From contig JBOZIK010000001.1 of assembly GCA_051453625.1 (NCBI GenBank), forward strand, positions 215,508,788 to 215,572,787: DNA of 64,000 nucleotides, in the 5' to 3' direction. The stretch's first letter is position 1, and every line of letters begins with the position of its first letter. This stretch comes from Welwitschia mirabilis (Eukaryota > Gnetophyta > Gnetopsida > Welwitschiales). The notes below the pieces were generated by a model. The model saw nothing but the letters and a program-made list of their open reading frames with translations, had not been told where the DNA came from and made no database searches. The translations under genes were made by a program, and so were the position numbers. Below, piece by piece: positions 11,540-24,240 of the stretch.

Positions 11540-13500
11540 TCTTCCCTATTATACATTCACACTTTTCATGTGCTCTTTCTCAACTCTGACATCATATATG
11601 CCAATGTTGGTGCCTCATATAGCTTCTAATAGAGCAAGAAATGACTGTGGTGGCCATTTTTATGAATCTTATGGAAAGTCAACATCTATAAAGGTGGAGA
11701 TGCCAATATAAGGTACAGATATTTTATGTATGAATTTCAAGCATCATTTCTAGAATAATTTCTAGAAAAACTATTAAACAATAACAAACCTATACAAAAA
11801 GTATTATCTTTCTGAAAAGATGCATTAAAAGGTAGGGTTTCTAGCAATAGGAAGTGCATCATACATAACATCAGATTAGAGCTTTAAAGTAGAGGGTGCC
11901 TTTTCTAGTTACCAGTGGTTCATCATCCCCTTTTTTTTTCCTCAAGATATTAAAAGGCCTAATATCAAACAAGATTTTCTAGTTTCTAGTTTTATGTTTT
12001 TTTCTTTCTTATTCTTCTTCCTTTTTTTTTTAAATAAGTAAATAAAGATCTTGCTCCATTTATCCTTATGGTTAAAAGCTCATTTATTTGATTATAGGTC
12101 TAGGTAAGTGGACTGGTTAGATGTCATTCTAGAGGAATAGAAGTGTAAGATTGTTAATCTAAAGAAATAATAATCATCTTTGTTTTACAAATGAAAGTCT
12201 TTTTCTTAAATGACATTTTGTTTAACTAACTTTAGTTGTTATTCTTGCTTTCAAGGTTGTAATTGCTTGTTTTAGGAATTCATGTCAATTTGATTTACGC
12301 ATCTTCAAATGAAGCTATTTAGATGATACACTAATGCTTTTCTTTTACAATTACTACTCACACATTTTATGTATTAAAAAAAGTGTTTGTTTTCTATCTT
12401 TTAAGAAAAAAAAATTATCTATTTTAGATATTATTATATCAAGGATTACTTCTTCAACTATCTTTCATAACATCTTAAAGATTTCCTTATGAATAAACTT
12501 CTAGTTATTTCACAAGAATTATGGTTTAAGAGTTTGTTTTTGCAAAGTTGTTTTAGGTTTATTTTAGGGATTTTATTTAATAGTTTTTCTATAGGTTCGT
12601 TATTTTTTTGTAGGAATTCTACAAATGATGTTTTCCATAACTTAGCCTTTAGACTATAAGGTACCTTATTCTAGAAATGATGTTTGACCTTAACATACTC
12701 TTCACTCTTTAGATTTTGAGTTAAATGTTATGTATGAATTTCAAACTATAAGGTATAGAGATTTTAGCTACTATGATTTCCCTAACACTTAATATAAGGC
12801 ATAGTTTTGGAAGTACAACTTATTAGATACGTTCTTAAATAATGATTATTAAGAGAATATAAGGGTATTTTAAGGCATTTATTAAGGTCACTATTAACCT
12901 TTATGAAATATTCATCTAAAACACGTAAAGATCAAAAAGGTAAAAACAAATGTGGTCTACAATTAAAATTAAATTATAAATATGAAAGAGAGTAATTTAA
13001 TTTTGGGTAAAGAAGCCTTATGTTAAAATAATTTTATGAAATTATATATGAGAAGAATAGGACAACCTTTGATAGATTGTATAGAAAAGAATACTTAACT
13101 AGACTTTCAATAGGGTTTCCTATTTTAGTGTGACTTATTAGTACCTTAGCAAGTAGAACATAAATGTGATAATATAGATATTTTTCACATGTAACTCAAA
13201 ATATACTCATGTGAATCTCAACATTTATGTTTCCATATAATCTTTGGTTATCACCATCTAGATGATTTGTATATAGGTTCCAATTTTACGGAACTATTAC
13301 AACTAATACATTCTTATATTAATTACCTAGTCTTTATAAGTAATGTTAAATAGATACATATTAACATATATCACTCCATAATAAGATTATGATAGTATAG
13401 AGGCCTTTAGCATACATAATGTATGTCTTCCCTGTGAAAATAGACATTGTCTACATAGACAATTTATATGTTTTCTATATTAATAATGTACCTATAGGGT
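11540..13500. other. AT-rich stretch, probably including a gypsy 3' LTR
   Basis: No open gene. The part just below 13530 should contain the 3' LTR of the minus-strand gypsy element at 13.5-14.2 kb. I could not fix either LTR edge because the partner LTR was not found. Confidence 0.35.
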
Positions 13501-13504
13501 TTCA

Positions 13505-14190
13505 TTCTTCCTCATTTGAATATATCATTTTTCTTTTTTCCTTATCTTTTTCCTCCTTTTTTTCTCTCTTTTTTCTTTAAAAAATGTTTTCCTTTCCTTT
13601 CATTTTTAATTAATTGCTAATAATTATAGGTTAAAGAGATAGCATTAAAGTTATATCTCATGGGAATAGATTTATAAAAATGTTTTTGACCATTAAATTT
13701 GAAAGAACAATTTCCCTTGAGGCTCAAAATCCTTATAGTGTCATGATGAAATACTTCTAAGACTTGGAAAGTTCTAGTTTACTTATATAAAAATTTTCTA
13801 GGAAATTTACAAAGCCTTAAATTATTTATTAATACTAGATAATTTAGCTTAAAAAATTTCTTAAGGATGTACTTACCATAATAGGATTTCATTCTCGTAA
13901 GTGCTCATAAGGATCTTTAGAATCTAGGCCATGAAATTTAGGAAATAAGTTTATAACAATAGGTTTTATTTTAACTAAATTCATATGTGGAAAAAAAAAA
14001 CATGCAAGAAGGTGTAGCTAAATACTCAATTTGGAATAAATATTTCGACTTTCTCCTAGGATTAATACTATCTCTATTAGTTTTGATCATAAGAAACTCA
14101 ATTAAGAGGATGTTTATTTGAAGTTTCACTAGTTTTAAATGTAGGTTTAGAATATTCTTAATCAAATTCACTGTTAAAACCATTTAAGAA
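13505..14190 (-). mobile_element. 3' end of a Ty3/gypsy pol gene plus polypurine tract
   Basis: On the minus strand, descending from about 13850 to 13640, the reading is LRLCKFPRKF, a stop, FQVLEVFHHDTIRI and then GNCSFKFNGQKHF, ending in NAISL and a stop. This is the C-terminal tail after the integrase found in many plant gypsy polyproteins: a short basic strand, a GPF-V-EVFPHG-like block and a KVNGQRLKH-like block. A long minus-strand purine run at about 13505-13600 follows the stop, where the polypurine tract should be. Several stops make it dead. Pol upstream of about 14.2 kb is not readable. Confidence 0.6.
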
Positions 14191-14199
14191 TGGTTTATA

Positions 14200-17100
14200 T
14201 TCTAGTTATTCATCACTTTGCCTATAAAGCTAACTAGTGGTATATCTAATCTAATGATGCATGAGAAATAAATATTAATAAAAATATTTTTATAACTAAT
14301 TGCTAATGAAAATTAATGAAAAATGCAAAACATGAAATTTAAAATTTGAAAAATGATAAAATTTGGAAAAAGATTAGTGATACTAATAGAAGAAATAGAT
14401 TCATCACCTAAGTCTAGAAGTTTCTATTGTTTAAAAAAAAAAAAGGTAAATTGAATGCAAAGTAATGCTACTTAGCATAGGACATTTGATAAGGGAAAAA
14501 TTAAATTTGAAGTTTTACATTCATAACACAAAGTGAACTATTAATAGTAAAACACATACAAAGATTCCATGAATTTTATTAAATAGATTAAACTTATCCT
14601 CTCTACAACTAGAAATTCAAAAACAAGATTAGAATACACTTGAATAGAACTAAGATCGTAAGTAATGTATCTCATGTGAGTGTCCATAAATCCATGCTCC
14701 TGTGCTCTGGATCCTCCTTGTTCCTATAAAAGATGTAAAATTTTTAGTATATTTACTTTTTAAAAAAACCTCAAAAAGGAAAAACAAAAAATAATATTAA
14801 TAAATAAAATAATTCTTAGTAAGTAATGAAAGACAAATTGCAATCTCTTATAATGACATTAAAAACTTATTAATCCTTGACTTTTGTTACAGTTTTTAAT
14901 CTTTGAAAGATCTGCCCTAGTTATCAATGTATAGGTAGTAGTTTTAAGCAAATAAAATAGAGTGTCCTATCATAGTATAGTTGACCCTAATTATTATTCT
15001 CTCTTAGAAATTGTAGAGGTATTTCAAAGCTTAAAATATTTAGATAATGGTTTTTAGATAAGGAATTAATTAGAAAATGTTTTTAAAAGGGTTTAAAAAA
15101 GACTAAACTTAGATAAAATAATTTCTTCTCTAAATAATTAGGAATAACTATTCTGAAGGTAATTTATTAAGAAAACTCAATCCAAGTACAATACATTATA
15201 CTAAGTGCAACTTTGATTCATAAATAAGCAAGAAATTATCCGTTATGGATTCTAAATCTCATGAAAGAAAAACTAATAGAAATGTTATGTCTTATAATAA
15301 AATATAAGAAACATTAATATAGTATGAAAATTATTATAACTTAACATAATAATAGTCTATACCCTAACAGTACATTGAAGGAATAAATCTAAGAGAGAAA
15401 CATAAAATAACAATCAAAATAAACTATTCCATAATTAGGAATCATAATTATATTAGTGATAAAAGAATAAATTAAATCCACTGACATAACAAAGTTTATG
15501 TGCTAGTGGTACAAATACTATAGAGAATATTAGTTTATCATAGATCACTTGCTAGGTCTTAATAATAAGATGCCTTATGAATCAATTATTCTTTCATATT
15601 CAATGAGGAATAAGAGAGGCTTATAATCTTATGAGGAGATAAGTTTTCATCATAGCCATATGAATTCTAGATCTAGAATGACAAAGTTATAATTAATGAA
15701 TGCAGATTTTATCAAATGTTGAATGAAGTGTGAAATGAATTGTTCAAGCATGGAATAATATTTAAGATCTAAAAATGATTTATCCTTAACATAGACCTTT
15801 CTTATATAACATTTCTTAGCATTATAGACTTTTATTAGTATGTTCTTGTTATTAATAAATGGACAGCTATAGATTTCCTTAAGTGGAAGTACATAGATAT
15901 ATAGTTCTTGATCTTCATAGGTTGGTTTAACTCTAAGATATAAGGTTAAGATATCAACTTATGCTTTCGTTAGCCTTTCATTATTTAGAAAACTCATTAT
16001 TCTTTAGAATGTGAGTGGCATTAGTAAAAGGGGTAATGATTCTACTCTTTTTTACTTAATTGACTTTAATGAAGTCTAGATAGCATAAAATGACCTATAA
16101 ATAAAATATTAAAAAGTAAAATCTCCTAATCATGCTTTTGGAAAGTAAAGAATAAACATGTTTTTATAGCAATTCAATATGATATATGGTATTCATAACC
16201 TTATGGTTAAATCTCTGTCATTAAGGATTATGTTATATAGGATTTTATGAATATAATATTAATAGCTTTATTAATATAAAGATATTATCATCTCTTTTAG
16301 AGTTTCTATGTGGCCTTCTTCAAGCCTTAAAAGGATCATAAATCAAATCATAAAGTATCTCCTTAGAATCTTTTGTATTAATATCTAATGCAAGCTCTAC
16401 TTCTTACATTGTCTTTAAAGAAATATTATTAATTATAAAATCTTAAAATTACTATGGCATAATGTAGAGAAAATTGAGGTGATGGATGAAATCTTCATTT
16501 GGTATTTGATAGTCATAATAAAGTAAGTTATCTCTACCTATTAAAAGTTCTCAGATTTTTTTTAAAACCATAAAAGATAAAAATCATATTTTTTTTGGTA
16601 TTTTCATATAATTTATGTACATGTTACATATATCTACTATAATATAAACAAGCTAAAAGAATATAAATATTAGTATGAATATTCTTTTTATATGTATCAT
16701 AATCTTCTGACTAAGCATTAATAAGAAGAGGTAATACATGGATTGATAAAATTTACAGCGTTATGTGATGTCATAAATGAACCTAAACAAGCCCTTTTAC
16801 TTATTCATTATTAAAGGAATAATCAATTTAAAAAAAAGTGTAACTTTTTATAGTATATAGGTCCACCAGATACATTACATTCCTTTTTCTATTAATTTTG
16901 TCTTAGTTGTAAACTTTTCTTTCTTTCTTTCTTTTTAATTAATTTTATTGCCTAGTGATTTGATTTTATGATAGTAATTGTAATATTTGAATATCCACTA
17001 GTAACTCATTAGGAGAGTTTTTGCATCTTAATTAAAATTTCCTTTTTAAAAATATAATGGCTTCAAGAAAAAGGATTGATATTGAAAATAATAAAAATTT

Positions 17101-17242
17101 CTTGACAATGTTGATGTTAAACTATGAATATTCATAGTTGATGAACATTTGATCTTAGAGTAGGGGAAGATTATATGTACACATGATTTAAGAGAATAAT
17201 TTAATTTTTTTTTACTATATTAATATCTCCCCTTACTACCCT
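14200..17242. other. AT-rich stretch without recognised features
   Basis: This may continue the minus-strand gypsy element below 14.2 kb, but I could not read gag, RT or integrase motifs on either strand. No RNA gene and no long frame. Confidence 0.4.
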
Positions 17243-17658
17243 TGTAATGTTTCAAATTTACTATTTTGTAAAGAAGTGTGTTAAGGTGCTAAATGAGCAT
17301 AATTAACAAGAGATATGAATGGGTGTGACTCAAGTATGAAAAGATATGTCCCTTCATTATGCTATTTAAGCATATGACATTAAGTAGGGGTGGATAGACT
17401 AGGTGGATATAACCAAAAACAATCTTGGATAATCCTCAAGGGTTTCAGGAGGGGGAATAATGTCATATTCCATGTCTTTACCTATAACTACTAGTCCAAG
17501 GCTATTGGTTAATGATGAGGAATGTAATCCATTTATTCTAATAATAAAGTCTAACTTTTGCCAAATTATTCATTGTTATTATTACTTATTCTAGCATAAT
17601 ATTTATATATTTCTATTTATAATGAAATGACCTTAAAATGGTAAAAAGAAACATTACA
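17243..17658 (+). repeat. 5' LTR of non-autonomous copy 1
   Basis: Opens TGTAATGTTTC and closes GAAACATTACA, an 11-bp perfect terminal inverted pair. Same length as the 3' LTR at 20527. The block atgaaatgaccttaaaatgg near the 3' end is shared with the LTRs at 30.5 and 33.6 kb. Confidence 0.92.
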
Positions 17659-17659
17659 T

Positions 17660-17671
17660 TGGTATCAGAGC
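17660..17671 (+). other. Primer-binding site of copy 1
   Basis: TGGTATCAGAGC, one base after the LTR end. It is the complement of the 3' end of plant initiator tRNA-Met. This is a priming site, not a tRNA gene. Confidence 0.92.
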
Positions 17672-17819
17672 CATGAAGAGGATAAATTGTCATCTTCAAG
17701 ATCCAAGTAGAATAGAATATGAAGATATAATGTGTTATGTTATCATGCTCCATCAAATCAAGAAAACAACAAAAATAGATATCATCTTCCATCAAGAAAT
17801 CCAAGATGATGTTGCACTT

Positions 17820-19110
17820 CATGAGATCAATGTCACACTTAAGTGTCCAATGTTACACTTGAGTGTCTGACATCATACTTGGTCTCATAACACTCTAACA
17901 CCATCTATTTAATCTTAGTACTTTCTGGCCTACTTCAACCTACTCTATGAGGAAGTTTTGACATCATACTTGGGTGTTAGACATTGCATTTGGGTGTCTA
18001 ACATTGCACTTAGTCTTGTAATGCTCCAAAATGTTCTACTTAACTCTAGAACTGCTAGCTATGCTTTAACTTGCTATACGATGAAGGCTATAATGTTACA
18101 ATAGATGTATGACATCATACTTGAGTTCTTGATGTTTCACTTAAGTGTTCAACATTACACTTGATCTTCTGATGCTCCAGCACCTTTCATTGAACCCTAG
18201 TACTTCTTTCCTTACTCAAGCCTGCTATGTGAAAAAGGTATAACATCATACTTTAGACTTCAACATTACACATGAGTGTCTGACATTGCACTTGAGTGCT
18301 CAATGTCACACTTGAATGTATAATGTTGCACTTGAGCATACAACACTCTGATGCCTTCTGCAAGGCCCTAAAACTTCATGTTTAATTCCAGAATTGTTCT
18401 TGAAATAAGGTTTAACATCACACTTGGGTGTTTGATGTTACACTTGGGTGTCCAACTTCATACTTTCTTTCATAGGCCTTCAAGACCTCTGATTTACCTT
18501 CAACACCTCTTATTCACCCTTGGTATAGCTATTTTTCCCCAGTTTTTTCATGATAGGGCTCTTGAACATTGCACTTAGATTTCTAACATTACATTTGGAT
18601 GTCTGATGTTACACTTAAATGCCCCACATTGCACTTGCTTTTGCAAGCCTTCAGGACCTCCTATTCACCTCTAAAACCTCTCTTTCACCCCCACCTTAGC
18701 TCATTCTATTCTAGGTTTTGCATAATAGGGATCTTCAATGTTACACTAGATGTTCAACCTTGCACTTTGGTATCAAACATCACACTTGAATGCTAGATGT
18801 CGTATTTACTTTTGTAGGCCTCTAGGACCTTCCATTCACCTCTAACACCTCTCGTTCACCTCAACATAGCCTGTTCTATACTAGTTTTACATGATATGGC
18901 TCTCCAACATCACACTTGGATGTCTAACATCACACTTGAGTGTTTGATGTTGTTTACCCTTGGCATAGCCCACTTACCCTAGTTTTCACATGACAAAGCT
19001 CTCTGACGTCACACTTGGATGTTCAACATCGCACTTGGATGTTTGAAATCATACTTGGATATTCAACATCATAATTTAATTTTAAAACTTTCATACCATC
19101 CAATGTTACA
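17820..19110 (+). repeat. Minisatellite of ~20-21 bp units inside copy 1
   Basis: Dozens of diverged units of the form cACTTGgGTGTctgAcaTtg run in one orientation, for example cacttgagtgtctgacatt. Longer spacers rich in ctccaacacctt or ttcacc break the run into clusters. The core CACTTGAGTG is a near-palindrome. The ~20 bp period is not a multiple of three and the short frames crossing it (starting 18378 and 18599) differ from unit to unit, so it is unlikely to be coding. The same array occurs at the same place in copy 2. Confidence 0.85.
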
Positions 19111-19879
19111 CTTGGGATAGCCAGCAATACACCTCTTTGACAATTACTACTAATAGAATTCACATCATCAAGGGATGTTATGATAACTGCTAAAACTATT
19201 TTTCTAATTGTTTTTCTAACCATATTTTAGTTGTAGATAACTAACTATTGCATTAGCATTATAAAAGAACATAATTTCCATCATAAAAATAGTGGACTAT
19301 TCTCAAAAGATGAGCCAAAAAGAAGAAGCAAAGGAGTTCAAGAGGATGTCAAACCAACTGACGCATCATGGAATATAGAGTAAATGTATAAATAAATAAA
19401 ACAGAGATCTAGCTAGATCATATTCATTTATAAAATGAACTTCTTGCTAGTAGGATCAACAACCTACTCTCTCACCTAGAATGATAACCCATTGAACAAA
19501 ATACTAGGGCATCCCAAGAGCAACCATCCACCTTAAGCCATAATCCTCTATCAGATGTAGTCAACTTTTAGAACATTCAAATAAGACTGCTAAACATACA
19601 GGTAAACTTTCAAGCTTTTCTACCTAATGGAGCAAATAATTACAACATGGTACAATAGAAATAAGAAGAAATTGCTAAGATGATATGCCTTAAAACATAA
19701 AGGTAATACAAGAATAAGTAAAGAAGTCATTTCATAGATTCATCAAATAGAAAACTACTTCAACCTTTAGAATATTTCATCAGAATGACGATGCACATAT
19801 GCCATAGCTTTTCTTATAGGAAATGCATCAAAATGATCGTTTACATATTAACAAAAACATCTCTAAAAAATATCATGAG

Positions 19880-20145
19880 ACACCTTCATGGAAGAGTTAA
19901 AAAGAAAGTTCATCCTAGAAAATTTCAGGGAAGATTAAATGATGGAGTTCCAATGCCTCCGCTTAAGAAAGCATTCACTAGATAAACATTGGTCTAAATT
20001 CTAGCACCTAATGAAATACCAAAAGAATTTCTCTGAAAAGCAGTCAATTAATAGTTTCATTAGCACCTTACCACTTAAATTCAGAAGTGTTCTCTACACC
20101 TTGAAAATCAAATCAACTGAAGATGCCTAACGAAAGATAAAACAC
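19880..20145 (+). pseudogene. gag: Retrotransposon gag capsid remnant in copy 1
   Basis: In shifting frames the segment reads LKRKFIPENFREDLMMEFQC, LRLRKHSLDK, KYQKNFSEKQSINSFIST and PLKLRSVLYTL. This resembles plant gypsy gag capsid (Retrotrans_gag), with the pattern F...FIP..F..D...EF..L.Q...SV.EY. Copy 2 has the same segment (FKKKFIPQDFIEDRIVEFQC) with different lesions, so the ancestral element carried gag. Stops and frameshifts make it dead here. Confidence 0.65.
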
Positions 20146-20526
20146 TATCTTCAAAGGTAGGATACTTGATGGAATAAGAAACATAACTCCTAAGTAGAAA
20201 AATTCATCCTAAGAAGGTTTTAGTTACTAGTACTAAGTAATTAAGAAATAAAAATGTAAAGGAATTATGCATCTAATGGATACATTTGTAATCAACAACC
20301 TTAGAAAACTAGGAAGTATATCTAAGAGATATTTTCCAGACTTTTTAGTAAAACATGACATGCTACTTTCTTACTTTTTAATGTATTTATTAATATGTAA
20401 TATTTTTCTTTTCTTATGTTTAGTGGATAATACAAAAAATAATTTGGATAAGCATGCCTTCATAAATAATGAAAGAAGAGGAGAAACCATGCTCAAGGAT
20501 GAGCATGATGCTTAAAGGGAAGGGAA

Positions 20527-20942
20527 TGTATTGTTTCAAATTCATTATTTTGTGTAATAAGTGTATTAAGTGCTAAATAAGCATAATTAATAAATAGATA
20601 TGAATTGGTGTGACCCAAGGACGAAACGATGTGTTCCTTCATTATGTTGTTTAACCTATGGCATTAGGTGGAGGTGGATAGACTAGGTGAATATAACCAA
20701 CAACAACCTTAGCTATTCCCCAAGGGTCCTAGGAGGTGGAATAAGGTCATAGTCCACGTCTTTACCTATAACCATTAGTTCAATATTATTTGCTAATGAT
20801 GAGGAATGTATTCCACTATTTTCAATAATAAAGTCGACCTTTTACCACGTTATTCCTTCTTATTATTATTGATTCTAGTATAATATTTGTATGTTCTTAT
20901 TTATAATGAAATAATCTTAAAATGGTAAAAAGGAACATTACA
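20527..20942 (+). repeat. 3' LTR of non-autonomous copy 1
   Basis: Begins TGTATTGTTTCAAATTC right after the purine run agggaagggaa and ends GGAACATTACA. Aligns with the 5' LTR along its whole length (416 bp) with many substitutions, mostly transitions. Confidence 0.92.
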
Positions 20943-20949
20943 AATGTAC

Positions 20950-23900
20950 ATAATTATGATTTTTATAAATCTCATTACTTCAATTAGAATTTGCATGATA
21001 TGTTTCCATTTAATAAGTACTCCATTTATCATCTAAACAATTTCCCTAAAATTATAATGTCTTTCATTCTTATAGTAATCAATCTTAGTGGCAATATAAA
21101 TTTGTATCTCTTGTACCTTCTCAAAGGAATAATTTAGAAGAAATAATTAAGTTATTAATGAATCAAATAGAACAAATGCAGTAAATGCTTAATTTCATGT
21201 TTCAATAATAGAATAAGAAGGAGAGTTATCTTATTACCATCTCAATCCATTGCTAATTCCAAACCAACTCTTGTGATGGAAGAGTACATTGATGTGAATG
21301 CCAAATATCTTAAAAATTTATAAAATCATCTATGAATCTAATCCTAAAGTTTTAGAGGCTATAATTTAGATCAGTTAATAGAAAATCTTGAATCTCATTT
21401 TAGGGTAAAGTTTGAAAAGAGAAAATTAGATGATTTCATTTCTTTTCTAGTCATTTTACATCAAATAAAAGTAATAATTACAAGGATATTCATAAAAGTT
21501 TTAATTAGTTAATGTTAATCTTTCTCTTCTCAAGGTAATAAAGAAAATTTTATCATATAGAAAATTTTCTTAAATATTTTTACACTTATATAAGAAAAAT
21601 TCAATCATCTAAGGACACAATTAATTTTACTATCTCTACTACTTATCTTTTGCAATCCAAAATTTTTTGTGAAGTATGGTGACTTTGAGTTCCTATCATT
21701 ATCGTTACTATTAAGATCATATTCTTAAAAAAGCCTTAACAGATTTAGAGCCAGAGTCAATTTTATACCTAAACCTAGTTTTTAATTCTTAGGTTTCAAC
21801 CTTGTAGATTCCATTGATGTAATTTTTTCTATGAATAATTAGAACTTGGTTAAAATTTAAGGATTTGTAAAAGATGTATTAATCCAAATAGATAAGACTA
21901 TTTATGTTATCAACTCTATTCTTAAAGTTCTTATATTGAAGAAGTTACCTCATCATCCTTGATCAACCTTGACTTGCAACTATTTATGCAAATATTAGCT
22001 ATAGATCAAGTGCATTGAAAAGAACTTTTATCAATATTTATATATCTTAAATGTATTTTATAATTATAAGAAAATGTTATTAAGTTAAATTAATTTTTAC
22101 CCTTACTTGAAGTTCAACCTATAAGTGATGATTTGTTTTTAATTCTGAATGATATTCTATGTTTAGTTTTCATTATGAACTATGTCTTATATCTTATCTA
22201 GAGTTAACTAAAATTTTTACTTCTATTAAATATGCTTATTTTAAAATTTTAATTGTTATTATAATGAAATGAAAATGATTTTTTTCCTAGTCATGATATT
22301 TTTACTATGAATGATAGTGTTATTAATGATTTGAAACCTCTATCTAATTATTTAAAGTATATCTTTTTACATTGTAATTAATCCAAACTTATAATTATTA
22401 GTATGCATCTTATTTCTTTTCTAAAAAGATACCTTACCAACTTATTACTGGAAATCTCTTAAGCCTTTTCTTGGTTTTTTCATGATTTATTTAATGTTCA
22501 TCCTTCTATTCATTTACATCATATCTCTTTAAAATACAATACCAAATATCTTTGTCAACGTTAGCAGAGGATAAGTCCAAATCTTATGGGTATCATCAAG
22601 GAAGAAATCATAAAAATTTGGGAAAATGACATCATTTTTGCCATTGCAGATAGTGAATGAGTGAGTCCTTCATAGTTGTTCCAAAGAAAAATCATAAATG
22701 ACATATCTTTATAGATTTTTGTACTTTTAATTCTTATACCAAAAAGGATCATTTTCTTATTTCTTTCATTGATGAGATTTTGATAAACTTTCTTATCATC
22801 ATTATTATGGTTTTCTAGATGGATATAGTGGTTAGAATAAAATTACTATTCCTCTAAAGATTAAGATAAGACCATTTTTACTTGTCATTTTAAAACCTTT
22901 GCCTATTATCATGTGATTTTTGATCTATGTAATGCTCTTACATCTTTTTAAAGGTATATGAATGTTTTTTTAATTCATAAATGAATGTTTAGAAATCATT
23001 ATGGATGGTTTTTCTCTTTATGTTTATTTTTAATATAATAATGTATCATTTTAAAGTTAATCTTGAATTATTATATTAATCATACTCTTAAACTTAGTTA
23101 GGAGAAAAGTCATTTCATGGTTATTAGAGGTATTATTCTTAGGAATATCATTCCTAAGAAAGGAATAAAAGTATATCCTAATAAGATTAATATCATTTGT
23201 TCTCTTTCCACTCTTACTTATATTAGAGATATAAGATCTTTCTTAGAACATGTCAGTTTCTATCATGATTTCATTTTGTATATTAGTTATCTTTATAAAC
23301 CTTTAACTGAATTACTTATTAAAGATGTATCTTTCTCTTGGACACTAACATGTGAGATTATTTTTCAAAACCTTACTAAAATTTTATCATCTTTACCTAT
23401 TCTTAAAGATCCTAATTAATGTTTTTCTTTTAAGGGGATAACTTCTATAAGTGCTTTTTTAGTTGGTATCTTGGGTTAAACTATTGAGCATAGATATTGT
23501 GTTATTTTCCATGATAGCAAGACTTTGCATGATGTGTAACTAAATTATTCTACTATTAAGAAGGAGATGTTAGCAGTTATCTTTTTTCTTAAAAATTTTT
23601 ATTATTACCTTATTAGTTATCATATTATTATTGTTATTGATCATGCTACTCTAAAATACATTCTTAATAAGATTTTAACTAAACCTCATATAATGGGTTG
23701 GGATTTACTTATATAAGAATTTGATATTAGTGCTAAAGATAAAGTAAGAGGAAAATCCTATTATGTTGTTAATCATTTATGTCATATCTTCTTTCCTATC
23801 AATTCATCTAAAATTAATGAAAGTTTTCCTAATGAAAACTTATATTTTGTTTACGTTTTGAATTTTAAATCTGATGTTAAAATTCCTAAAAATATGTCTT

Positions 23901-24240
23901 ATTATAATAAAAATAAAATTCTATCTCCATAGCATAAATTCTTTTGAAATCCACCATTATTATTTTAATATTATATTAATTAAGTATTTTAAAGTGTGTA
24001 CTAAGAATGAAATGGTTAGTATCTTATAGTTTTGTAGAAGAAATGGAATGTCTCTTAAGCCTATCATTGTTTGTAAATCTTTTGATGTCTAGGGGATTGG
24101 ATTTCATTGAAAATTTTCCATCTTTGATCATCTCTGAGTTGTGCATTAAAGATATGTCTTTACTTTACCAATTTAACCTATTGTTATCACAAGACATATG
24201 CTAGTATAGGATAGAAACCAAACATCATAAACTAGTAAAT
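20950..24240 (+). mobile_element. Decayed Ty3/gypsy element (Athila/Tat-like pol), plus strand
   Basis: Broken frames give gypsy pol in order. The pre-RT region (about 22450-22700) reads NVHPSIHLHHISL, then SPNLMGIIKEEIIK and FAIADSE with a stop where Trp is expected. The RT palm (22780-23010) reads IFTCHFKTFAYYHVIFDLCN, with the catalytic box as IMDGFSLYV at 22998-23024: the second Asp is Gly. The thumb and RNase H (23117-23800) read MVIRGIILRNIIPKKGIKVY, DIRSFLEHVSFYHDFI, IKKEMLAVIFFLKNF, DHATLKYILNK and SYYVVNHLCHI. The start of integrase (about 24000-24130) reads RRNGMSLKPI. Gag before 22.4 kb is only vaguely readable. No LTRs found. Dead copy. Confidence 0.82.

Larger units (their letters stand above)
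17243..20942 (+). mobile_element. Complete non-autonomous gag-bearing LTR retrotransposon (TR-GAG/LARD-like), copy 1
   Basis: Two LTRs of 416 bp each bound the element (17243-17658 and 20527-20942), opening TGTAATGTTTC or TGTATTGTTTC and closing ACATTACA. A perfect tRNA-Met-type primer-binding site follows the 5' LTR. A purine-rich aaagggaaggga precedes the 3' LTR. Internally there is a short leader frame (17673-17850), a ~20-bp minisatellite (about 17820-19110) and a decayed gag capsid segment (about 19880-20145). No RT, RNase H, protease or integrase was seen. The LTRs look roughly four-fifths identical by eye, so the insertion is old. The five bases flanking each side (accct and aatgt) do not match. 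Confidence 0.9.

Noticed and set aside
17660-17671. tRNA-like match to initiator tRNA-Met
   Set aside because: Only the 12-base primer-binding complement is present, right after an LTR; no cloverleaf surrounds it.
18378-18796. Two ~65-codon frames across the minisatellite of copy 1
   Set aside because: The repeat period is not a multiple of three and the peptides differ from unit to unit; the frames are by-products of the array.
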